Of a stretch of DNA of 64,000 nucleotides, positions 12,001 through 21,385 are shown one piece after another. This DNA is from Balamuthia mandrillaris (lineage: Eukaryota; Discosea; Longamoebia; Balamuthiidae). The DNA lies in contig JAVKOQ010000046.1 of the NCBI GenBank assembly GCA_031835245.1, positions 62,001 through 126,000 of the forward strand, read 5' to 3'. Positions within the stretch are counted from its first letter, which is position 1; each line of letters opens with the position of its first letter. Made by a program: the position numbers and the translations under genes. The notes beneath the pieces are model-generated. The model worked only from the letters and a program-made list of their open reading frames with translations, made no database searches and was not told the origin of the DNA.

Positions 12001-13103
12001 TCACTTGCAAAGTCATGACTCCGCGAAAGTCTGGTGACGGAGCTATTCCGAATCCTTCGACAATTACGCCTATCATATCCCAACAAATGTTAACGTTTAT
12101 TCCTTCGTAGAGAGGAGGAGAAGAAGAAGAAGAACAACAACAAGAAGAAGCAGAATAAGAACGACGAAGAACAAGAAGAAGAGAATTGCGACAGGCCAAT
12201 AGAAGACAAAAAACGAACGTGGAATATCAGGTGAAACGGTTTCAGTGGCGGTACATCTCCATGTGTCTGACCCTTGGGCCACACAAACGTCCGGGGCAAC
12301 ACCAAAGTCTCCTTCCGAAGAGGTGATGTCACAAGTGGAGCTAAGGGCAGCAGAAGGTCCGCTATTGGTAATGCTGACATCAAAGGAGGCAGCCTGGCCG
12401 GCAACATAACGGGATTGGTGGACCTCAATGGAGGGAGTCAGCGCTACCTCAGCTTCTCCTGTTGTGAATGCGCCAGAGGCTGTTCTCTTTTCTTTCAAGT
12501 ACTCACCGGCCTCTTTTCAAGGAACATGGCGAAAAAAAGTCAGCCAACACAACTTCTCAGGGAGAGAGAGAGAGAGAGAGAGAGTGAAAGGAGAGGAGAG
12601 CAGAGGAGGAGAGGAGAGGGGAGGTGAGGGCAGGACATACTTCCATACTGATAGTAGGAACTCAAGGTAGCCGCAACGGTGTATGATGTGGAGACTGCTT
12701 CCGGAGGAACGGTAATGGTAACGCCGAAACGTACAGGCGGAATGGAATTCCCGTAATAGGTCCTACAGTCCGTCGCAGTACAGGCCCACTCCGGTGGAGT
12801 GTCATGTGGATTGTAGTTAGCCGAGTCTTTTATTGAACAAAAGAGAGTTAGAAACTCTTCTTACATTTTTTGCAAAAACAAAACCCAAAGTGGAAGATAC
12901 CTACACCCAACAACAATGGACGGGTTATTGAGCTTAAAGACCAAGTCTCCAACAGCCATAACTAGGTTTTGAGTTTTAAAGTACACCACCACGTTGGTGC
13001 CAGGGGTTGGATTGCTTTTGCTCACCCCATCATAGACCAGCTGTTGCGCCGAAGCCACGCCGGCAACAATCAACAGCAGCAAAAAACTGGCCGAAGCGGA
13101 CAT
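9067..13103 (-). CDS. Receptor tyrosine kinase
   Basis: Single-pass receptor tyrosine kinase of 928 residues from 13 exons (minus): 12905-13103, 12641-12826, 12219-12479, 11902-12069, 11295-11806, 10778-11162, 10373-10718, 10193-10250, 10054-10118, 9702-9967, 9528-9644, 9204-9381, 9067-9112. A signal peptide (SASASFLLLLIVAGVASA) leads a 575-residue ectodomain with a DUF11/CARDB-like stretch (DVSITNSGPSAA) and paired cysteines. The membrane helix is near 597-620. The kinase domain (about 677-925) has every key element: GKGGFG loop, VAIK lysine, FRAEMD helix-C Glu, HRDLAARN (the tyrosine-kinase form), DFG, VRWTAPEAL and DVWSYGVLLWE. The protein stops right after DIIKRLQTSA, so there is no tail for SH2 docking; tyrosines in the juxtamembrane and ectodomain-proximal parts remain. 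Start chosen at the ATG immediately before the signal peptide; an in-frame ATG 90 bases upstream would place a long leader before it. Confidence 0.92.
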
Positions 13104-13497
13104 CCCCCCGAGTTCAGGTTTCAACACAACAACAAACTGTAGAGGAGAGCTAGAATGGATAGAATAGATAAACACAGGGATGTTCCACAACACAAGGCCA
13201 AGGACATGCAGCCAACTAACGGGCAGAGATACATCAGGGGATTATCGCCGATATTTTCCAAAAAAATACACCGTTTTTGCTATTGGTGGAATAAAATTAA
13301 AATGAATGAATAATTATCAACTATTTAATTAATTATAGACTATTGTCGATTCAGCGAATAGACGAATTGAATTTACCGCAACGTAATGCTAACAGGCGAC
13401 CAGTCGGGAGGCTGCTGGTTGTCGCGTTAGCGCCATGCAAAAGTGAGAGTCTTTTCGTGTGAACAAGGAAAACATTGTTTGCGCATGTGTTTAAATG
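13104..13497. promoter_or_regulatory. Upstream region of the receptor tyrosine kinase gene
   Basis: No gene seen in these 394 bases. The stretch 13290-13372 is AT-rich with TTAATTAATTA and two TCGATTC/GCGAATAG-type elements resembling those before other genes here (7547-7590, 34040-34085, 35425-35475). It most likely holds the tyrosine-kinase promoter plus the 3' end of the RhoGEF transcript. Confidence 0.4.
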
Positions 13498-16045
13498 TTA
13501 TTTCTGATCGCGTACAGTAAGGGCTCGCTTCTTTGCTTCCATTTTAGGCTTTGGCGTCTTTTGCGGAACGGATTCTCCTCCTCCTCCTCCCCTTCTGGCC
13601 TCTTCTTCTTCTTCTGAGCCATCCTCTTCGCTGCTGCTGTTGTTGTTGGGGTGTTGAGCGCGGGCCACTCTTGTTGGCTCTTTTCTGACTAAGCTAAAAC
13701 TTTCTGCGCTATGAAGATCTATCTGCTCGTTCATATCGTCTATCTGTCGCTCCTCCTCCTCTATAGCACTCTCTATATCCGCCAAAAGATCGCTCTGGTT
13801 GTTGTTGCCCTTCTTCATGACATAATTGTGGACGTTCTTCTTCTCGCCTAACGCTCCATCGCTGACGTACTTTTTTCGCTTCTCCGCTTTGTTGTTGCCG
13901 TTCGATGGTCGTTCTTCTCCTTCACCTTCTTCATCCTTTTGGAGTTGATGTTCACTTCCGCCAACACTCCACCGTTGTTCCTTCTGTCGAGAGGAAGAAG
14001 CAGAAGCATTCTTTTTCGAGCCGGTCTTCTTGTCCTTTATGACACTCTTCTTCTTTTTCTCAAGCATGGTCATCGTTTTTGCTCTTTGTATGTTGTTTGT
14101 TTCTTTAGCGGTTTGTTGTTGAGAAGTATTGTTGCTCCTTATGGACTTGTTAATGGCTTTCAACTTGCTTATCAACCCACTTCCCGCCCGTTTCAATGCT
14201 GGGGTGGCCGAAGAAGCAGAAGAAGATGATGAAGCGACAGAGGATTTCGTTTGTTGTTGCAGCCCAGAAGCAGCTGACGAAGACTTTCCAGAAGCAGCCA
14301 AAGGAGGCGAAGTCACCGCACGGGATGTTCGACTCATGTTTTGTGTTTCCGGTTGTTGTTCGACGTTCTGTTTGTGACGTTCTTTTCTCTTCTTTAATTT
14401 GCTTCGTGGTTTTGTTGCATCGGAGGAAGCAACAGAAGGTTCATTCTCTTCTTGCCTTCTCTTTCTTGCATCTGCTTCTTCGTTGTTTTCATCATCATCG
14501 TCCGTAAGGTACAAGTCCTTATTCATTCTGTGGTGAGAAAGTGGATCCGTTTCGCTTTTGCTGCAATGAAAGTCTTTAAAACTGGTGAAGCTGCGACTTC
14601 TTCTTTGTAAACGCTTTCTCTCGTGAAGGGTTTTACGATCAACATTCTGTTCCTCCTCTAGTTCTTCCTCCGTTTTCGCTCGTTGCGTTTTTGGTTTTGG
14701 AACCAACGAAGCTGGTGGAGGAGATAACGTCCTTTTCAAGAGAGCATGTAAAGAAGACCTGGAAGGAGCTCTTCCTCTTTGTTGTTCTTCCTCGTTTTCT
14801 ATTTCTCCTTTTTCTGCTGTTTCACCTTTCTCTTCTTGTTGTTTGATGTTGTTGCTCGTTGCGTCGACTACATTCTCCTGAGAACCGGTTGAGTGAAGCA
14901 GCTGCCAAGGCGCGTCTTGTCCCCAACTCCTTCGTTCTCGCATTCGTTTGTTGTGTTCTCTGAGTCTTGGTCGCCATTTGGCATCTCCCTTCGGGGATAT
15001 CAGCGCCTCGCTCTCGCTCTCTGCCTCCGCCACTAGTTGGTCATCTCTCTCGTTTTGGTCCTCTTTGCCTTCTTCTCCTTCGGTTCCTTCTTCTTTTGCC
15101 GCTTTATCCGCTGCCGCTCGTCTTCCTCCCATTCGTTGTTCTCTGTGAAGTCTGTGCTGTAAAGGAGAGAGAGGAGCAGTTGGTGCAGAGAAGGACCAGT
15201 TACCAGGTGCCTGTTGCTCTGACGCCGCCAAGTCTTCTTTACTATTATTGTTGCTTTGCTGTTGTTGTTCTTCTTCGTAACGTAATGCCAAAGAACGTTT
15301 GTAAAAGTCTACCCGTCGTTGCGTTACCTGTTTCTTTATGTCTGATAGTTCTTTGTGTCGGTTCTCTATCTCCTGTTTGACGGCGCTGAGGTCTTTCACC
15401 CATTCTTGCCGAATGGCGTCAGAGGGAGCATAGAGTTCCACCACCCTCTCTCCTTTCAGTGCATAGAGAGCAAAGCCAAAACCTAGTTCTGTTTTTTGTT
15501 CCGGTTTCTAAATGAGAAGGGATAAATGAAAGAGAGAGAGAGAGAGAGAGAACGAAACAACGAAAGAGAACTGGCGAGGAGAAGGAGAGAACATAAAGAA
15601 AAGAGACAGAGAAAGAAAGAGGAGAAGATGACGTACTTGGGTCATCAGGAAGATTTTCGGGAGTGAGGGTGTGCAGAGTGTACATGTTTTGAAACTTGTA
15701 TGCAGTGGTTGAGTCTTTGGTCTTTTTGGGAGGGCTGGCCTCCACCAGCAGGTCGTTGAACAGGAACAACACTCTTCGCACCGGTTGACGTTTCTTCTTT
15801 TTTTGTTTTTCAAGGTTCCAAACGTTCAACATTCCTTCTTTCACAAACTTTCGCGAAGGTCTTGCTAAGTTCTGGTTGTGTAAAGAGAGTTAGAGAGAGA
15901 AAGAGAGAACGCAAGAACAGAAAGCGAACCTCGAACTTGCCAAACAGTTTGCTTTGAATCTCAAGCACTTTGGTTATGTTCTCCGCTTCGGTGGACTTTT
16001 TCTCAACGTACTCTGCCACTTCTGTGATTTGTACAGAGGCCTTTT

Positions 16046-16090
<45 letters not shown>

Positions 16091-17042
16091 CAAAAGCAGA
16101 AAGGAGAAAGCCAATAGGAGAGACAACACACGTACCGCGAGTAAGGAAGAATAGTCCTTATGATCCTTTTCAGTGTGCTTCAGCAAATCTTTGAGCAACA
16201 GCCGATAGCGAGGAATGCGTTGTACGGGTTGAATGAGGAAAGACGCCAAGTCTTTCCCTCCAACCTTTGGTTGACGGCAACACTCCTGTTGTTTGGTTCA
16301 GAAAACAAAAAATAGGATAAGTTCAGAGAAGAAGTAAGAAAAGAATAGAAGAGAAGTGAAAGAAAGAAAACAACCTCCAGAAAGTCCCGCAACGCTAGAG
16401 AACTCTTCTTCATTTCGGTGATCTCTTCCATGGCTTTGTGATACTTGCTGACATATCTATCGACCAGAGTTTTAGCAAAGATAGGGAAGAAGGAGAATGC
16501 AAGGAGAGAGAAACCACAAATAACAAAAAGAAAGAATGTTAAACGTACTGCGTGTATGCTTTCAGGAAAAAGCCCTGTTATCAACCAGGTATAAGTGGAG
16601 CAGCGAAAAAGAGACATGTGAATTAGAGCAGAGAATGTAGAATAGAACATAGAATGGAGAAGATAACGTACAACGCGGACAAAGATATCGCCCAATTGTT
16701 GGTTAGGAGTCCAGTTAAGGACACGAGGGCCTAACGACTCCAACAACTCCTGGTTGTAGTTTCGTATTACGTTCAAGTCAGCAAGCAACGCTTTGAAGTT
16801 CTTCGCTTCATCCAATCGAGCCCTCAATGGCTTGAGAAATACCTATTCGAAGAAGAAGAACAAGAGCATGATGAGTGGCAATGAAATGGATGAAGGAGGA
16901 AATGACGAACGTCAAAGACAAGGTTAAGGTTGTTGACATAGTCCTCTTCTGTTTTGAGTATCTCGCGAGCGACATTCTCTCTATAGGCAGCATTTCGTAC
17001 TGTCTCCGAAATGTGAGAAATCGATATAGAAACGAAGATAAG

Positions 17043-17084
<42 letters not shown>

Positions 17085-18139
17085 TGAGTGAGACAGCTTC
17101 AAACCTTTAAGACGATACATCGCACGAACTTTGGAACCTCTACAGTAAGCTTGCAACCGCGTTATCCCCTTGATAAAGATTTCTTTCTCTGCCGATGGAT
17201 ATGGAGTAAGCATGCAACCAAACAATCTGTAAAACAAACAAACCTTTTTCATCCAAAGACAACACAGAAAACGCGTTATCTGTCTTTGTTTTTCTCTTTC
17301 TTCTGCTTCCTTTCTTTCGCCCCGTTTCTCTGCGTTTCTCTTTGGATGAAAGCTCCACCTCCGCTGCTGTCGATACCTCTTCGCTTTGGTCTGTGTCATT
17401 TTTTGTCGCACCTTCCTCTTCTGCCTTCCGCTCAACATTGGACTCTTCTACCACTCCTTGGTCGTGTTTTGTTACTGTGAACTCTGCTCCTGCCTCTTCT
17501 TGTTCGCGTTCTTGTGTTTGCTTCGAGTCGTTGGTAGCTACTTCTTTGTCGCTGTTTATAGCTGACTCGGGCGATAATTGTTCCAACCTTTGAGGTGGAA
17601 TCGCGTCTTGTTGTAACGTCTGTTTTCCTTCTTCTTTCTCCTCTTTTTGAATCGTAGAGAGCTCTTCGTTCATCGTTTTGCTTTGTCTCCAAAGAACGCT
17701 CGTTCTCCTGTTTATAACAGCAGTGTAAGCAAAGCAAGAACAAAAATGCAACGAAAGGAAAGCAGAGAGACGAAAGCAACCTGTTAGGGAGACAAAGACT
17801 GAGAACAGCAGAAGCTCGCTTCAGGTCCGCTTCCTCGAAGGACAGAGACTGGACTTGCAGTCGCTTCTCCTCCTCAGCCCGCATCTCTTGTGGCGAGAGA
17901 AGCCGAGTCTTACATCCGAATTCCAAGACTGCTGTATCTGCCAACACTTCCAACGTTGTTCTTTGGTTGGTTGGTTGGTTGTTGTTTCGTTTATTTTTTA
18001 ACCAGAAAGAAGCAGCAGGAAGAAGAAGAAGAAGAAGAAGAAGAAGAAGAAGAAGAAGAAGAAGAAGAAGAAGAAGAAGAAGAAGAAGAAGAAGAAGAAG
18101 AAGAAGAAGAAGAAAGAAGAAGAAGAAGAAGAAGAAGAA

Positions 18140-18171
<32 letters not shown>

Positions 18172-18686
18172 ACAAGAAGAACAAGAAGAACAAGAAGCAG
18201 AAGCAAAAGAAGCAAGAAGAAAGAAGAAAGAAGAAGAAGCAGAAGTACAAGGACAAGAAGAAGCAAAGAAGAGAGGAGAAAGAAGTAAACTACAGATAAA
18301 ACGTACAACACTTTGAGAAAGTTGTTGGACTCATACAAGTCTCCGATAGCAAACAGGTCATGAGACGGAAAGTGAAGTTCGTGTTGTAATGCCTGAAGAA
18401 AGAACATGATGTTTTCTCTCTGCTTGAATCCAGGCGCTCCTTTGGGATGGACTCGTGGAATGGAGCCTTCTTTCAACTTGAGCATCGTGTGACAGAGAAT
18501 GGTTCCATCTTTGAGGAGAGTCTGAAGAGGAGTTTGTGAAGAAGAAAGCAATGCGAGGTCCTTGCAGCTGTCTTGCAGAACTTCTGTCAACCATTTCTTC
18601 AAGGCGAGTTCGCGGAGGAGGTAGTTGGAGACGGACAAAGAGGAAGAGAGAGAAGACGAGCCACGAACAGCTCCTCTCCTACTCAT
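13498..18686 (-). CDS. CH-IQ-DH-PH Rho guanine nucleotide exchange factor
   Basis: Predicted cytosolic activator of Rho-family GTPases, 1320 residues. Twelve exons (minus): 18307-18686, 17781-17960, 17244-17707, 17105-17188, 16911-16999, 16672-16842, 16549-16574, 16375-16456, 16136-16285, 15930-16040, 15637-15871, 13498-15488. Domains: calponin homology (about 20-145; KDGTILCHTMLKL); acidic linker; one IQ motif (ITRLQAYCRGSKVR, near 355); DH domain (about 395-580; VAREILKTEEDYVNNLN, FLIQPVQRIPRYRLLLKDLL); PH domain (about 580-695; GMLNVWNLEK, RVLFLFNDLLVEA, ending IRQEWVKDL); then a 620-residue basic Ser/Lys/Glu low-complexity tail. CH before DH recalls Vav, but the C1/SH2/SH3 modules of Vav are absent and an IQ motif is added. 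Start taken at MSRRGAV; the frame runs open upstream to 19079 through minisatellite DNA and is not used. An exon of only 26 bases (16549-16574) encodes GFFLKAYT in the DH domain. Confidence 0.88.
18017..18172. repeat. (GAA)n array in RhoGEF intron 1
   Basis: About 155 bases of nearly pure GAA/AGA trinucleotides, continuing as degenerate GAA/CAA to about 18260. On the gene's sense strand it is TTC repeats directly upstream of the acceptor of exon 17781-17960. It is the largest trinucleotide array in the window and generates long artificial poly-Glu, poly-Lys and poly-Ser frames. Confidence 0.95.
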
Positions 18687-19146
18687 CTTTTTTTTTTGAG
18701 TTGAGTTTCGTGTTTTGTTGTCGGGAAGAGAGAAATTATTGTAATGCATTACCGCTTCTGCACGATGGGTGCTCCATTTGTGCTGGGATCCCAGCTCACT
18801 CCTATCCTGGCTCTTGTCCTCTCCCATATCCTCTCTCCTAACTAGTCTCCTCTCTTCCACCCTTCGCTCTTGTCCTCTCCCATATCCTCTCTCCTCTCTT
18901 CCACCCTTCGCTCTTGTCCTCTCCCATATCCGCTCTCCTAGCTTGTCCCCTCGCTTCCTCCCTTCGCTAGCTCGTGTGCTCTCCTCGCTCTTATGCTCGC
19001 ACACGCTCTTCACTCCTGTCTCTTTTCTTTGTTGCTCTCTCTTCTTTCTTTTTGCTTCTTTCTTTCTGTTTTTAAACATAAAAAAAATTGTTTCATTCTT
19101 CGCTTTCTCTATGTTTTGTTACTTATGAGCAACACGCTAAACTCTC
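18687..19146. repeat. RhoGEF upstream region with pyrimidine minisatellite
   Basis: No gene seen between the RhoGEF start and the EIF3K stop. The interval 18811-18945 has three imperfect copies of a 44-56 base unit beginning CTCTTGTCCTCTCCCATATC, starting at 18811, 18867 and 18911. The flanks (18770-18810, 18950-19030) are equally CT-rich and look like decayed copies. The EIF3K 3' UTR probably starts at the right edge. Confidence 0.7.
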
Positions 19147-19815
19147 TCACTTGGTAGGATGCCTGGCAGAGAGGTTGGCGAGGATCTTTGTCATTTGCTG
19201 CATCTCGATGTTCTCGTTGATCTTCTTCTGTTTGGCCTGGTTGAACTCGGTGAGGGGCAACGCCACGTGGTCCCCTTGGTTCTGCCATGAGCTGTGTTTG
19301 TTGATAAAGTCGTCCAGGGAAGAGCCATCCAGGCGCAACACCTCCTGCAAGAGCTGCTTGGACACGGTTTGATAGGCCAATCCCAAGAGGTGTGCTATGA
19401 CTGTTGTGATAGTTGTGGGTTAAGTGAGAAACATAAAATAGAGAAAGCGAATAAAGAAGTGGCGAAAAGGAGAGGAGAAAGAAGAAAAGAAGCGCCAAGA
19501 AATGACAAAGAAAGAAAAGAAAAGAACAAACAGTGACTATACTACGTACACTCACGAATGGCTGCAGAGAAACCAGGAATGGGCTGCAGCAAAGCGTTTC
19601 CTTCCTCCTCTTCCGTCAACGCCCAAAACTTGCTGAACTTGGCCGTCTCCAAGTTCTTCCACAACCTCTTCAAAAGGACGACTTGTTGCTCCTCCACTTG
19701 AAGCTGTTTGCACGTTTCAAGAAAAAAGATTAGAACGCAAATAAAAATAAAAACGAGAGAGAGAGAGAGAGAGAGAGAGCGCGCGCGCGTGGGGACAAGA
19801 AATGAGAGCACGTTG

Positions 19816-19855
<40 letters not shown>

Positions 19856-20294
19856 AGAAGCGGAGAAGCGAAGCAGGAGAAAGAACGAGAGAAGGGTTAC
19901 AGAAGAGAGCGCGGAAAGAAGCAAAAAGTTTTAAAGCAAAAATGAAGAGAGGGCAGCAAAGTCAAAAAATCACATCAGATGAAACGAGAAGCAGAGCTAA
20001 AATCACTTGAAAATACAAATGATTACAAGTATTTACCTGCAGGGGGACCATGTAGAGGCATGTGGTGAAGTCCGGGTGGGGCAAGTTCATGAGGGCCTTG
20101 ATCAGGACCTTCACGATGCAGGTCGCTTTGGACTCCTTGGAGTTAAACTGGTAGAGCTTCAACAGGGCGAGGTTGGCGTCCAGGTCGTAGCCGTTGTTCT
20201 TGATCTGGGCGTCCAGATGCACTTCAAGCTCTGGGATGATGGAAGCGTCGTGTCGCTTCTCTTTCAACAGCGTTGCGATTTTGTCGGATTCCAT
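19147..20294 (-). CDS. EIF3K: Translation initiation factor 3 subunit K
   Basis: Subunit of the eIF3 complex, which organises the 43S pre-initiation complex on the small ribosomal subunit. Three exons (minus): 20037-20294, 19556-19703, 19147-19400, giving 219 residues against 218 in human. Diagnostic matches are YDLDANLALLKLYQFN and ALMNLPHPDFTTCLYMV in exon 1, FSKFWALTEEEEGN in exon 2 and IAHLLGLAYQTVSKQLLQEVL in exon 3, the PCI/winged-helix part. The start ATG is the only one before the conserved block. It faces ISCA1 across a 421-base divergent promoter carrying a CRE palindrome. Two GA microsatellites lie in its long first intron (19757-19848). Confidence 0.95.
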
Positions 20295-20715
20295 TTTTTT
20301 GTGTGAAGAGAGAGAGAAAAAGCGAAAAAAAAAAGAATGATCAAAAGGGGGGCAAAGGGAGCAGCAACAAGCAGAGGATGAGAGAGAGAGTTTCACTTCT
20401 CCTTCAAATCTTTCTTTTCCGACTTTCTTCCTCTGTCGACAACAAACATAACTTGAGGAGTAGTTTCCGTTTTATTAATAATGTCGCAGAATATCGGGTT
20501 CGAACCGACGACATGTCGGCAGAATTTATCAAAATTAAAGTGTGACGGACTGGTGTCGAACGTACGATTTGATCGATCGAAACTTCCAGGAATCAGAAAA
20601 TGGTGAAGTGACGTCACCCTGATCGGAAAGAAAAAAAAAGCAAAAAAAAAAAATAAAACAAAAAAAAGACGAAAAAGAAAGAAAGAGCACAGCACCCCAA
20701 CCAAACACACACGAC
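20295..20715. promoter_or_regulatory. Bidirectional promoter EIF3K / ISCA1
   Basis: A 421-base divergent intergenic region. Visible elements: GTCGAC at 20435-20440; the palindrome GGTTCGAACC at 20497-20506; tandem GATC/CGAT repeats at 20571-20580; and GTGACGTCAC at 20608-20617, a perfect ATF/CREB-type (CRE) palindrome about 100 bases before the ISCA1 ATG. A-rich runs follow at 20630-20690. Confidence 0.5.
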
Positions 20716-21256
20716 ATGTCCATCTCGGGAGTGGTTCGCCTGGGACGCAGCGCGGTGGGCGGAGCAGCCAACAACAACAAAGGACCGCGCTCCGTGCTGA
20801 CCTTCACCGACGCCGCCGTCCAACGGCTCAAGGAGATCTGCGCCAAACGGGACCCTCCCGTGGCCGGCCTGCGCCTCAGCCTCAAGAAACGGGGTTGCAG
20901 TGGCATGGCCTACACCCTAGACTTTGTACAAGAAAAGCAAAAACACGATGAAGTGGTCGAAGCAGATGGTGCGTCCTAAATCTCCCTTAGTTTTTTTTTT
21001 TGATTTTTTTCGCTCAATGATTTTTTTTAAAAAAACAGGAGTGAGCGTATTTGTGGATCCAAGAGCGTTGATGCACGTTATAGGAACGGAGATGGATTTC
21101 ACGGGGGACCTCCTCCAATCGGGCTTTGTGTTCACCAACCCCAATGCCACCGGCGCCTGCGGCTGCGGCGAATCTTTCTCTGTCAGCAACACCCTCAGCA
21201 AGAACATTGAACTCGAAGACACCCCTTTGAACGGCAAAGAAACATCACGAGCATAA
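20716..21256 (+). CDS. ISCA1: Mitochondrial iron-sulfur assembly protein ISCA1
   Basis: A-type scaffold/carrier that helps build [4Fe-4S] clusters for mitochondrial enzymes. Two exons, 20716-20968 and 21039-21256, make 156 residues. The HesB/IscA fold is complete (SVLTFTDAAVQRLKEI; VSVFVDPRALMHVIGTEMDF). The three cluster-ligand cysteines are present: one in KKRGCSGMAYTL and two in the CGC of TGACGCGESFSV. The first 25 residues are basic and hydroxylated, consistent with a short mitochondrial presequence. The split after EADG joins in phase to VSVF. A 20-residue tail after the usual ISCA1 end is extra. Confidence 0.95.
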
Positions 21257-21385
21257 GAAAGAGAAGAGGGAACGACAAAGAAGAAAAAGAGAAAGAAAGA
21301 GAAAGAGTGTAGATACAAAAAAAAAGAGAGAAAAAGAGAAGAAAAGAACGTTATTTATCCCTATTTATCAGTTTTGTTTTGTTGG

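Noticed and set aside
12480-12640. GTGAGT 5' splice site at about 12507 in the receptor kinase gene
   Set aside because: It is a perfect consensus but would give a 27-base intron; skipping it (intron 12480-12640) joins QYG to TSGAFTTGEAEV in phase.
17890-18299. Long poly-Glu, poly-Arg and poly-Lys reading frames
   Set aside because: They are translations of the (GAA)n array in RhoGEF intron 1 in three frames, without family similarity.
18687-19079. N-terminal extension of the RhoGEF to 19079
   Set aside because: The frame is open but runs through minisatellite DNA; MSRRGAV at 18686 directly precedes the conserved CH domain.
20488-20535. tRNA gene on the minus strand
   Set aside because: GTCGG-TTCGAAC-CCGAT makes a good T-arm on the minus strand, but no complementary 5' acceptor strand, D-arm or anticodon arm fits around it; the flanking copies of ATTCTGC are direct repeats, not inverted.
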